This document shows, in pieces, positions 25,331 to 32,651 of a stretch of DNA of 47,174 bases. Both the position numbers and the translations under genes were made by a program. Source of the stretch: Bacillota bacterium (GTDB lineage: Bacteria; Bacillota; Clostridia; DSM-8532); the NCBI GenBank assembly GCA_023415205.1, contig JAEZLR010000036.1, positions 1 through 47,174 of the forward strand, read 5' to 3'. The number at the start of each line of letters is the position of its first letter. Within the stretch, counting starts at the first letter, position 1. Below the pieces are notes generated by a model. It saw only the letters and a list, made by a program, of their open reading frames with translations. It was not told the origin of the DNA and did not search any database.

Positions 25331-25365
25331 ACAAAAATGACAAGGGATATATTATCTCTTGTCAT
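25331..25365 (-). terminator. Terminator of the TIGR04086 gene
   Basis: On the minus strand atgacaagagat pairs with atcccttgtcat (11 of 12) and TTTTTG follows. It separates the membrane protein gene from the adenosyltransferase gene. Confidence 0.75.
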
Positions 25366-25405
25366 GTTCATTATAGTATAAGGGAAAATAAAACACAACC
25401 CCCGT

Positions 25406-25897
25406 TTATCTCCCAGTGCGGTTAAAACCATAGGTTTTGGAAGACTTTTTCTTTTTGAAACGGTCTGCCAGATTGGAAGTACCGGTTCCATACTTATGGG
25501 TGCTTTTCTTGCGGTTTGCCAGAATGCTGGCTATAGCTCCCGTCATAAGCGCAATAGCCATAAACAAAGCCGTATTGAGTGTGAAAACGATTTTCCCCTG
25601 CAAAATACACCCCACAATATAGGCAATAAGCGAGTATGTAAAGGCGGTAGAAAGGCTTGAGACCAAGCTTCTATCCGGGTTCTTCTTTGCGGCCATGGTG
25701 CTTCCGGCAAACACACCTAATATCGTTGCCGCAATGGCTGAGGGTAGAGTATATTGCTCCGGAAAGTCGGTGAAGCACAGGAGCAGGGCAGCCAGCAATA
25801 AGATGGTAAAGGTTACCATCAGCGCTATTGCGACTGTTTTAAGCAGATCCATCAAGTAGTTTGTGGAAACCTTGCCATTCTGGTATTTATCCTCCAC
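25406..25897 (-). CDS. TIGR04086-type membrane protein
   Basis: The protein has 163 residues with four hydrophobic segments (about 19-42, 50-69, 80-101 and 105-128) and a basic, Lys-rich tail. The pattern ALMVTFTILLLAALLL...FAGSTMAAKKNPDRSL...AFTYSLIAYIVG fits the TIGR04086 (YrzE-like) family of small integral membrane proteins of unknown function, common in spore formers. The start is GTG, 8 nt after GGGGGG. It is transcribed away from the tiny-gene pair at 26035. Confidence 0.7.
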   Translation of the reverse strand: MEDKYQNGKVSTNYLMDLLKTVAIALMVTFTILLLAALLLCFTDFPEQYTLPSAIAATILGVFAGSTMAAKKNPDRSLVSSLSTAFTYSLIAYIVGCILQGKIVFTLNTALFMAIALMTGAIASILANRKKSTHKYGTGTSNLADRFKKKKSSKTYGFNRTGR

Positions 25898-26034
25898 AAC
25901 GAATACCCCCCATATTGTCCAATCAACTACTTAATCCTATTCAGACCTTATAAAACATAGAACCAGTATTGTAACCCCCAGATAACCTTTTGAATAGTAT
26001 ATATTGAGTTCAATAGGCATGGGAGGTTAATTAT

Positions 26035-26160
26035 ATGTTCGGTGGATTGAGAGGATGTTTCGGCGGCGACAATTGCGAAATTCTTATGTTCATTATCCTC
26101 TTCTTACTCCTGTTCTGCAATGGCGGATGTGGTAGAAACAACGACAAATGCTGTGACTGA
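26035..26160 (+). CDS. Tiny Cys-rich hydrophobic peptide, first of a tandem pair
   Basis: The 41-residue product begins MFGGLRGCFGGDNC, continues with the hydrophobic stretch ILMFIILFLLLFC, and ends in a Gly/Cys tail NGGCGRNNDKCCD. A proper SD (GGGAGG, 8 nt away) and an in-frame TGA support translation. One transmembrane helix flanked by six Cys residues is predicted. The composition recalls short clostridial peptides and the YjcZ-like tiny sporulation proteins of Bacillus; that likeness is impressionistic. It is read as an operon with the gene at 26203, which is built the same way. Confidence 0.7.
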   Translation: MFGGLRGCFGGDNCEILMFIILFLLLFCNGGCGRNNDKCCD

Positions 26161-26202
26161 CAGTAGGGTAATTTAGAATTTACCCGGAAGGAGGTGCCGT
26201 TT

Positions 26203-26304
26203 ATGAAGGGCTTCGATCGTGATTGCGATTGCACAATCTTATTCTTCATTCTTATTTTCCTTTGCTTGTTCTGGTGTAAAGATGGCGGCGGCTGCTGCGA
26301 CTAA
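26203..26304 (+). CDS. Tiny Cys-rich hydrophobic peptide, second of a tandem pair
   Basis: The 33-residue product starts MKGFDRDCDC, has a central hydrophobic helix (TILFFILIFLCLFW) and ends CKDGGGCCD. A strong SD (GAAGGAGG) lies 7-8 nt before the ATG. The plan matches the peptide 42 bp upstream: a short polar Cys-bearing head, one membrane helix and a Gly/Cys/Asp tail ending CCD. Duplication and divergence are inferred. A strong terminator follows directly. The two may be membrane-inserted spore or envelope peptides, or a toxin-like pair; nothing seen decides this. Confidence 0.7.
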   Translation: MKGFDRDCDCTILFFILIFLCLFWCKDGGGCCD

Positions 26305-26316
26305 ATGAATAAAAGT

Positions 26317-26353
26317 AAAAGTCACGGGGGCTTGGAGCCTCCGTGACTTTGTG
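26317..26353. terminator. Bidirectional terminator between the tiny-gene pair and pgsA
   Basis: The stem aaagtcacgg.ggct pairs with agcc.ccgtgacttt around TGG. T-rich tails exist on both strands. Confidence 0.85.
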
Positions 26354-26383
26354 GGAGTTAATTTAAACCTATACGAGGGGCCT

Positions 26384-26956
26384 CTATGCCTCTCGTTTTC
26401 TCATGGTTTCACTTTCATTAACTTTTTGGCCTTTCACCTGCTTAAAGTAATTGATAATATACATTACCGCTGCAAATAAGGCCATGACCACACACACCCA
26501 GAATATGGTGTCACTGACCGTCCTGGGCGCACGGCAGAACGTGGCCAGGATTGCAATAAATAAAATGACTGATGTCAGCTTTCCGAACCACTTGGCCGAT
26601 ACATCCACTTTTTTCTTTGTTTTCATAACATAAAAGCCCGAAACCAATAAAAACAGATCCTTGGTCAAGACCAGCCAAGGGATGATCTTGAAGATCATCT
26701 CCTTTTCGGACAGCATAAAAAGCGCGGTCAATTGCATCAGCTTGTCAGCCAGCGGATCTGCTACCTTTCCAAAAGGGGTGATGAGCTGATACTTCCTGGC
26801 AATAATTCCGTCGAGAACATCGGTAATTTCAGCGATAATAAAAACTCCGAGAGCAAGGTAAAGCTCATCTTGCATCATAAGTATAGCGAAAACAGGTACA
26901 GCTACCATTCTGAGAATTGTCAGGATATTAGGTACATTCTTTAAAATTGCATTCAT
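26384..26956 (-). CDS. pgsA: CDP-diacylglycerol--glycerol-3-phosphate 3-phosphatidyltransferase
   Basis: PgsA makes phosphatidylglycerol phosphate, the committed step to phosphatidylglycerol, at the membrane. The CDP-alcohol phosphotransferase signature D-G-x2-A-R-x8-G-x3-D-x3-D is complete in DVLDGIIARKYQLITPFG followed by KVADPLADK. The start NVPNILTILRMVAVPVFAIL and several membrane helices fit the 190-residue family. The gene starts 3 bp after the YbgC-like stop, so translation is probably coupled. It is the last gene of pfkA-ybgC-pgsA. Enzymes of this family can use other alcohols, but the sequence looks like PgsA proper. Confidence 0.88.
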   Translation of the reverse strand: MNAILKNVPNILTILRMVAVPVFAILMMQDELYLALGVFIIAEITDVLDGIIARKYQLITPFGKVADPLADKLMQLTALFMLSEKEMIFKIIPWLVLTKDLFLLVSGFYVMKTKKKVDVSAKWFGKLTSVILFIAILATFCRAPRTVSDTIFWVCVVMALFAAVMYIINYFKQVKGQKVNESETMRKREA

Positions 26957-26959
26957 AAA

Positions 26960-27394
26960 TCACGACTTATCTCCTGTATTACTATTAAACATCGGCAGAA
27001 GTCTTTCATAAAGCTCAGGCCTGTACTTGGCAATATTCACAGGTCTTAAGTGAGTGCCTGTCCAGGCGTGTTCTGTAGAGCCCTTGCCGCAAAGGATATT
27101 CCGTTCGTCAGAAAAAATTTCGTAACCAATAATCAAGCGAACCTTAGTAGCCTCAAGTAGTCGTGTCTTCACCAAAACCGTTTCGCCGTAGCGTATAGGA
27201 GTTTTATACTCACAGGATAACCGAGCCAAGGGGAGCATCAGCCCCAGCCGTTCTAATTCATCATAGGAAATTCCAAAATGCTTGATGAATTCGGTTCTGC
27301 CACATTCAAACCAGACAGGATAGACGGAATGATGCACCACTCCCATCTGATCTGTTTCTGCATATCTGACGGGGAAACGTGTTTCAATAATCAT
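26960..27394 (-). CDS. Acyl-CoA thioesterase, YbgC-like hotdog fold
   Basis: The 144 residues show the 4-hydroxybenzoyl-CoA thioesterase/YbgC pattern: RYAETDQMGVVHHSVYPVWFECGRTEF, in which the Asp in AETDQMGVVHH is the expected catalytic residue, followed by a hotdog helix and YKTPIRYGE. Family members hydrolyse short or medium acyl-CoAs, and YbgC in E. coli associates with phospholipid enzymes. The position directly before pgsA agrees with a link to lipid metabolism, but that link is inferred. It lies 17 bp downstream of pfkA on the same strand. Confidence 0.82.
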   Translation of the reverse strand: MIIETRFPVRYAETDQMGVVHHSVYPVWFECGRTEFIKHFGISYDELERLGLMLPLARLSCEYKTPIRYGETVLVKTRLLEATKVRLIIGYEIFSDERNILCGKGSTEHAWTGTHLRPVNIAKYRPELYERLLPMFNSNTGDKS

Positions 27395-27411
27395 GAATGT
27401 TACTATTCACC

Positions 27412-28383
27412 TCATAGCGCAAGAATTTTGCTGAGTGTTATCAACTCTTCATCAATCGTTTTCTTCATTTTAAGAGCATCTTCAATATCAAAATCTGTGA
27501 GCTTTCCGTTTTGAACGGCAATGATACGATTCTTTTTATCGGCCAGAAGAATGTCAACGGCGTAGGAGCCCATACGACTACCCATCACTCTGTCGGATAT
27601 CGTTGGCGTACCGCCCCGCTGAATATGTCCAAGGATGGTGGCCCGGGTGATAATATCCGTTTTCTGTTCAATATACTTTGCTATTTCAACAGCCCCGCCA
27701 ACACCTTCGGCCACAATGACCAAATAGTGCTTTTTACCGCGGTTACGACCTTCGATGATGGGATAAATAATATCCTTATCAATATCAAATTCTTTTTCAG
27801 GGAGAATGATGGCCTCCGCACCACCGGCAATACCGCAGTTTACAGCTATCCAACCGGCATGGCGTCCCATCACCTCAAGCACGCTGCAGCGCTCATGGGA
27901 GTATGAGGTGTCACGTATTTTATCGATAGCATCCAAAACCGTATTCATAGCGGTATCGTAACCGATGGTATACTCGGTACAGGCAATATCGTTGTCAATG
28001 GTACCAGGAATGCCGATAACATTAAGTCCTAACTGGCTGATATCCTTAGCACCTCTGTAGGAACCATCACCACCGATAACAATCAGGGCGTCGATACCAA
28101 AAACCTTGGCCATGGACATGCCTTTTTCAATTCCGGCTTTTGTGGTGAATTCCGCGGATCGGGCTGTTTGAAGTATAGTACCGCCTCTTTGGATAATGTC
28201 CCCTACCGAGCGGAGATCCATTTCCTCTATATCGCCATGTAAAAGGCCTTCATAGCCCTTATGTACACCCAGAACCTTCAAGCCGTGATAAATGCCGGAA
28301 CGTACAACTGCCCTTACAGCAGCGTTCATTCCTGGAGCATCTCCGCCACTCGTTAATACTGCAATTGTTTTCACTGAACTCAT
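27412..28383 (-). CDS. pfkA: ATP-dependent 6-phosphofructokinase
   Basis: PfkA phosphorylates fructose 6-phosphate, the key control step of glycolysis. The ATP site TSGGDAPGMNAAVRA, the GGDGSYRGA loop (Gly in the position that favours ATP over pyrophosphate), the catalytic PGTIDND and the MGRHAGW block are all present. At 323 residues it fits the bacterial allosteric type. A strong SD (GGAGGAAG) precedes the ATG. It is first in pfkA-ybgC-pgsA and is separated by a terminator from the mtrB operon upstream. Confidence 0.95.
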   Translation of the reverse strand: MSSVKTIAVLTSGGDAPGMNAAVRAVVRSGIYHGLKVLGVHKGYEGLLHGDIEEMDLRSVGDIIQRGGTILQTARSAEFTTKAGIEKGMSMAKVFGIDALIVIGGDGSYRGAKDISQLGLNVIGIPGTIDNDIACTEYTIGYDTAMNTVLDAIDKIRDTSYSHERCSVLEVMGRHAGWIAVNCGIAGGAEAIILPEKEFDIDKDIIYPIIEGRNRGKKHYLVIVAEGVGGAVEIAKYIEQKTDIITRATILGHIQRGGTPTISDRVMGSRMGSYAVDILLADKKNRIIAVQNGKLTDFDIEDALKMKKTIDEELITLSKILAL

Positions 28384-28410
28384 GAACTTCCTCCGAAATC
28401 AAGCTATTTA

Positions 28411-28438
28411 TAAAATACCCGTGTCATTAACACGGGTA
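28411..28438 (-). terminator. Terminator of the mtrB operon
   Basis: The arms acccgtgt and acacgggt enclose a short loop. On the minus strand TTTTATAAAT follows. The hairpin starts a few bases after the stop at 28443 and lies ahead of pfkA. Confidence 0.7.
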
Positions 28439-28442
28439 AGTC

Positions 28443-28637
28443 TTAAAAACCTTTTTCAATGATGATGCTATGGGCCTCTTCTACTTCCGCTTCCGGAACA
28501 GAAACCTCGAAGTAGTCATCCGCCTTTTCTTTTCGATTAACGGGGTTTATCCTAACAAGAATACCACCCTCTTCAAGAATCGACTTGAGCTTCTCTGCCA
28601 TATCTTTGTTTTGTGCCATGTAAACGACCGTCCACAT
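28443..28637 (-). CDS. Small protein of unknown function next to mtrB
   Basis: The 64-residue protein begins MWTVVYMAQNKDMAEKLKSILEEGGILVRINP and reads as a beta-alpha-beta fold like DUF2007-type putative signal-transducing proteins; similar short clostridial proteins occur near pfkA and dnaE. I chose the ATG at 28637, with GGGAGGGC upstream, over an earlier GTG-type start inside mtrB. The ATG comes one base after the mtrB stop (TAATATG), so translation is coupled. No catalytic residues are visible. Confidence 0.65.
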   Translation of the reverse strand: MWTVVYMAQNKDMAEKLKSILEEGGILVRINPVNRKEKADDYFEVSVPEAEVEEAHSIIIEKGF

Positions 28638-28638
28638 A

Positions 28639-28893
28639 TTACAAATGCCCTCCCTGCCTGTTCCCGGACTCAATTACGCCATGACTGCAGTGAACTTTGG
28701 ATTTGCCTCTGATCTTGATGGCTGACGTTTGTTCGGTAAATTGAGCAATCAGTAATTCTCCCTTGTCAAGAATTTCTGTATGATGAAGCCTGGTGTCCCT
28801 ACCTCGGGTAAGGCCAATGACGTTGACTCCGTTTTCCTCTGCTTCAATGACAATATAATCAGCATATGATTTGTCAGACTCAATCTTTTCCAA
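28639..28893 (-). CDS. mtrB: Tryptophan RNA-binding attenuation protein (TRAP)
   Basis: TRAP forms an 11-subunit ring that, with bound tryptophan, wraps (G/U)AG-repeat leaders and stops trp gene expression. The core ENGVNVIGLTRGRDTRLHH, then LDKGELLIAQFTEQTSAIKIRG, closely follows Bacillus MtrB. The RNA-binding Lys and Arg residues (LDKGE, AIKIRG) and the tryptophan-pocket Thr/Gln residues (AQFTEQTSA) are kept. I chose the TTG at 28893 (84 residues): SD GGGGTGG is 4 nt upstream and a good promoter lies just ahead. An upstream-extended frame reaches 28968 but would start before that promoter. No trp genes lie in the window. Confidence 0.88.
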   Translation of the reverse strand: MEKIESDKSYADYIVIEAEENGVNVIGLTRGRDTRLHHTEILDKGELLIAQFTEQTSAIKIRGKSKVHCSHGVIESGNRQGGHL

Positions 28894-28910
28894 TGTACCA
28901 CCCCAGAAAC

Positions 28911-28939
28911 ATATTATATTATTTTGACTTAAAGTGCAA
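28911..28939 (-). promoter_or_regulatory. mtrB promoter
   Basis: TTGCAC (28939-28934) is followed by TAATAT with a 17-bp spacer, or TATAAT with a 15-bp spacer. It sits between the dnaE stop and the mtrB SD, so mtrB can be expressed on its own. A leader of only about 15 nt would result. Confidence 0.55.
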
Positions 28940-28977
28940 GTATAATCATTGTTGATATCCGTCCACATCCCATGGAA

Positions 28978-31900
28978 TCAGAGCTCTTTGAGCTTCACGT
29001 TTTCAGAGCCTAGAAGATGCTTTAACTCCTCCATCAGAAGCTCATTGACCTGTATGCTGAGCTTCATTTGGGGTTTGTTGGCCTTATCGATGTAAACCAA
29101 GGCACGATCCGTTCCTTCAAAATATTTCAATAGTGCAATAACCGAGTTTCTTTTCTTCTCCGGGATCCTTTCATCAAATAATAGCTTTAATATCCTTCCA
29201 CCATTTAAGGCTTTTTCATTCATCACCGTCGACTTCTTGAAACCCTGGGCTTCATAGTTGGTCACAGGTTCCATAACATTATTTCCCAGCGGCGTAGCTT
29301 CCAAATCTTTCACATCACTATCATATTCCGGTCTTTCCCTTTGGATTGGGTCATTGGCCGGGGTTTCAGCATCGTAATTTTCTCTTATGAGGGGAGTTAT
29401 TTTGTTGGCCAGTATTTTAGGCTGCTCTTCCTCCTTCACCGAGATATGACCTTCAACCAGCAATTGACTGTCATTGGAAAGCAACCGGGCATTTTGCTCA
29501 TAAATATTGGGAAAGACAATGACCTCCATTTGTCCGTAAAGATCCTCCAGGGTTACAAAAGCCATCATTTTGTTGCTTTTCGTGCTGATGGTCTTTATCT
29601 CTGAAACGATTCCTGCGATACGTACAAATTGTCCGTCAGAAAGGCGGCTTTGCCCGGAACCTTCTTCCTCAGGCACTTCAAAATCGTAGGAAAATACGGT
29701 CACCTGTTCTTTAATCTGATCCTGGAACTCATCCAAGGGATGACCTGAAATGTAAAGGCCGAGCATTTCCTTTTCCATGACCAAAAGCAGCCTTGAATCA
29801 TACTCGGTCATTTGCGGCCATTCCAAGGTGGCTGTTTCATCGGCTTCCATGCCTGTGTCAAAGAGGGAGAGTTGACCGGACAACAATGTTTTTCGTTTTT
29901 GGGAAACCCTATCAAGGATTCTTTCGTAATTGGCCATCAGCCTTGAGCGGAAAATGCCAAACGTGTCAAAGGCCCCGCATTTAATCAGGCTTTCGCAGGT
30001 GCGTTTGTTTAGTTCCTTACCTTCAAGGCGCTCGCAAAAATCAACAAAGCTCTTGAAGGGGCCATGGGCATTTCTCTCCTTTATTATGTTATGCACCACT
30101 GCCCCACCAACATGCTTGACCGCAAAGAGTCCGAAGCGGATTAATCCGTTTTTAACGGAAAAGGCACTCTCGCTTTCATTGATGTCAGGGGGCAGAACCT
30201 TTATTCCCATCTTCCTGCATTCCAGCACATATTGGCTCACCTTGCCAAGGCTGCCCATAAAGCTGTTAATCAAGGCGGCCATAAACTCCACGGGATAATG
30301 GTACTTAAGCCAGGCGGTCTGGTATCCCACATAGGCGTAAGCGGCCGCATGGGATTTGTTGAAGGCATAGCTGGCAAAGTCCATCATCTCATCAAACAAC
30401 GTATTGGCCGCTTTCTCAGAAAGTCCATTGCGCAAGGCTCCGGGGATGACCACCTCGCCCTTTTCATTGACGCTTCCGTAAATGAAAAATTGACGCTCTG
30501 CGTCCATGACTTCTTTTTTCTTCTTGGACATGGCACGCCTGACCAGGTCGCTTCTTCCAAGGGAATAACCGGCAAGATCCCTGAAAATCTGCATAACCTG
30601 TTCCTGATAGACCATACATCCGTAGGTCACATTGAGTATGGGCTCCAGTTTTGGGGTAAGGTAGCTGATGCTTTTGGCATTGTTCTTATTGCGGATATAG
30701 CGGGGGATCTGATCCATGGGTCCCGGTCTGTACAGGGAGATGCCTGCGATGATATCTTCTAGGCAGGAGGGTTGAAGCTCCTTCATAAAGGAAGTCATAC
30801 CCTGACTTTCAAGCTGAAAGACTCCGGCGGTGTCGCCCTGACCTATCATTTCATAGACCCTTTGATCCTCATAATCAATCCGGTCAATATCAATGGATAT
30901 CCCCCGTCCCCTTTCAACCGTGTCCAAGCAGTCCCGGATTACCGTAATGGTTCTAAGGGCAAGAAAGTCCATTTTAAGAAGACCCAGCTCCTCCAGGGTT
31001 GTCATGGGAAATTGGGTGGAAATAAGCTCTTCGTTGCGGTATAGGGGTACAAAATGGGTGATGGGCTCACTGGAAATCACAACACCGGCAGCATGGGTGG
31101 AGGCATGACGGGGCATGCCCTCCAGGGTCATGGCCGTGTCCAAAAGCTCATGAATACGTGGTTCAGAGTTATATAGCATCTTAAGCTCACTATTCATCTC
31201 AAGGGCATCGGCTATGGTCAGGTGCTTACCAGGCATCATGGGAATGAGCTTGGCCACTTTATCAACCTCATTATAGGGAATTGCCAGAGCACGGCCCACA
31301 TCCCTCACTGCGGCTCGGGCAGCCATGGTTCCAAAGGTGATAATCTGAGCGACCCGGTCCTCCCCATATTTCCTGACGACATAGTCAATAACCTCCTGCC
31401 TTCGCTCATAACAGAAGTCAATATCTATATCGGGCATGGAAATACGCTCAGGATTCAAGAAGCGTTCAAAAAGCAACTGATACTTAATGGGATCCACATT
31501 GGTGATACCCAGACAATAGGCCACCATGCTTCCCGCAGCAGAACCTCTTCCCGGACCTACCATAATGCCATTGTCCCGAGCATACTTGATAAAGTCCCAT
31601 ACAATAAGGAAATAGTCCACGTAGCCCATTTGACGTATGATTTCAAGCTCGTATTCCAGGCGATCTATTAGCTCTTCATTTTCTTCATAGCGCCTATGAA
31701 AGCCCTGAAGGCATTGGGATTTCAGGTAGTCGAAGGGTGTGGTATCATTGGGAACATCATACTTGGGAAGATGAAGCTCACCAAATTCTATTTCCACCTG
31801 ACAGGCTTCAGCCACTCTCACTGTGTTGAGGAGCGCCTCAGGATATCCCTTGAAATGATCCCACATCTCCTCACAGCTTTTGAGATAGAATTCGTCAGTT

Positions 31901-32616
31901 TCAAACATGAGTCGGTCCGGGTCCTCGATGGTCTTTCCCGTTTGTATGCAAATAAGGATTTCCTGGGCTTTGGCATCTGCTCTGTGGATATAGTGAACGT
32001 CATTGGTGGCAATCAGGGGAATCCCCGTCTCCTCCGACAAACGGATGAGCTCTGCATTCACCTGCTTCTGTTCGGAAAGACTGTTGTATTGGAGCTCAAG
32101 ATAAAAATTTCCCCGTCCCATGATATTATCGAGCTTGAGGGCAAGATTTTTTGCGCCTTCATAATCAGTGGCAAGGATTTTTTGGGGGATGTCCCCTCCC
32201 AGACAGGCACTTAAGGCTATAAGGCCTTCATGGTAGGTTTCAAGAAGAGTGTAGTCTATTCTGGGTTTATAGTAAAAGCCTTCGGTAAAACCCATGGACA
32301 CAAGCTTCATGAGATTGCGGTAACCGGTATTGTTTTTAGCAAGAAGAATCAAATGACCCTGATCTGCATCCTTACGCGGGTCTTTATCGGTGTGGGAGCG
32401 GGGAGCGGTATAAACCTCGCATCCCAGTATGGGCCTTATTCCTTCTTTTTTGCAGGCCTTATAAAAATCAACGATACCGTACATCACTCCGTGATCGGTA
32501 ACGGCCAGACTATGCATTCCCAGCTCTTTGGCACGCTTAACCAGGGATGGTATGCGGCAAGCGCCATCCAGAAGACTATATTCGGTATGTAAATGAAGAT
32601 GAACAAAATCTTTCAA
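28978..32616 (-). CDS. dnaE: DNA polymerase III alpha subunit (DnaE type)
   Basis: This is a replicative family C polymerase. The N-terminal PHP domain starts FVHLHLHTEYSLLDGACRI with its metal-binding His residues. The palm holds the catalytic Asp triad region PDIDIDF (Asp396, 398, 400), together with GPGRGSAAGSMVAY. The helix-hairpin-helix, beta-clamp-binding and OB-fold regions fill the last third (LSDGQFVRIAGIVSEIKTISTKSNKMMAFV is the OB start). The 1212-residue length is usual for DnaE. Firmicutes normally pair DnaE with PolC for leading-strand synthesis; PolC would be elsewhere. It is 35 bp downstream of the TPR-S41 gene. Confidence 0.95.
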   Translation of the reverse strand: MKDFVHLHLHTEYSLLDGACRIPSLVKRAKELGMHSLAVTDHGVMYGIVDFYKACKKEGIRPILGCEVYTAPRSHTDKDPRKDADQGHLILLAKNNTGYRNLMKLVSMGFTEGFYYKPRIDYTLLETYHEGLIALSACLGGDIPQKILATDYEGAKNLALKLDNIMGRGNFYLELQYNSLSEQKQVNAELIRLSEETGIPLIATNDVHYIHRADAKAQEILICIQTGKTIEDPDRLMFETDEFYLKSCEEMWDHFKGYPEALLNTVRVAEACQVEIEFGELHLPKYDVPNDTTPFDYLKSQCLQGFHRRYEENEELIDRLEYELEIIRQMGYVDYFLIVWDFIKYARDNGIMVGPGRGSAAGSMVAYCLGITNVDPIKYQLLFERFLNPERISMPDIDIDFCYERRQEVIDYVVRKYGEDRVAQIITFGTMAARAAVRDVGRALAIPYNEVDKVAKLIPMMPGKHLTIADALEMNSELKMLYNSEPRIHELLDTAMTLEGMPRHASTHAAGVVISSEPITHFVPLYRNEELISTQFPMTTLEELGLLKMDFLALRTITVIRDCLDTVERGRGISIDIDRIDYEDQRVYEMIGQGDTAGVFQLESQGMTSFMKELQPSCLEDIIAGISLYRPGPMDQIPRYIRNKNNAKSISYLTPKLEPILNVTYGCMVYQEQVMQIFRDLAGYSLGRSDLVRRAMSKKKKEVMDAERQFFIYGSVNEKGEVVIPGALRNGLSEKAANTLFDEMMDFASYAFNKSHAAAYAYVGYQTAWLKYHYPVEFMAALINSFMGSLGKVSQYVLECRKMGIKVLPPDINESESAFSVKNGLIRFGLFAVKHVGGAVVHNIIKERNAHGPFKSFVDFCERLEGKELNKRTCESLIKCGAFDTFGIFRSRLMANYERILDRVSQKRKTLLSGQLSLFDTGMEADETATLEWPQMTEYDSRLLLVMEKEMLGLYISGHPLDEFQDQIKEQVTVFSYDFEVPEEEGSGQSRLSDGQFVRIAGIVSEIKTISTKSNKMMAFVTLEDLYGQMEVIVFPNIYEQNARLLSNDSQLLVEGHISVKEEEQPKILANKITPLIRENYDAETPANDPIQRERPEYDSDVKDLEATPLGNNVMEPVTNYEAQGFKKSTVMNEKALNGGRILKLLFDERIPEKKRNSVIALLKYFEGTDRALVYIDKANKPQMKLSIQVNELLMEELKHLLGSENVKLKEL

Positions 32617-32651
32617 TGGGATACCTCATAAAAGAACATTCTTTCTTTTAT

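Noticed and set aside
28894..28905. T-box-like GGGTGGTAC ahead of mtrB
   Set aside because: There is no stem I or specifier region and the leader is only about 15 nt; the motif is the SD of the TTG start.
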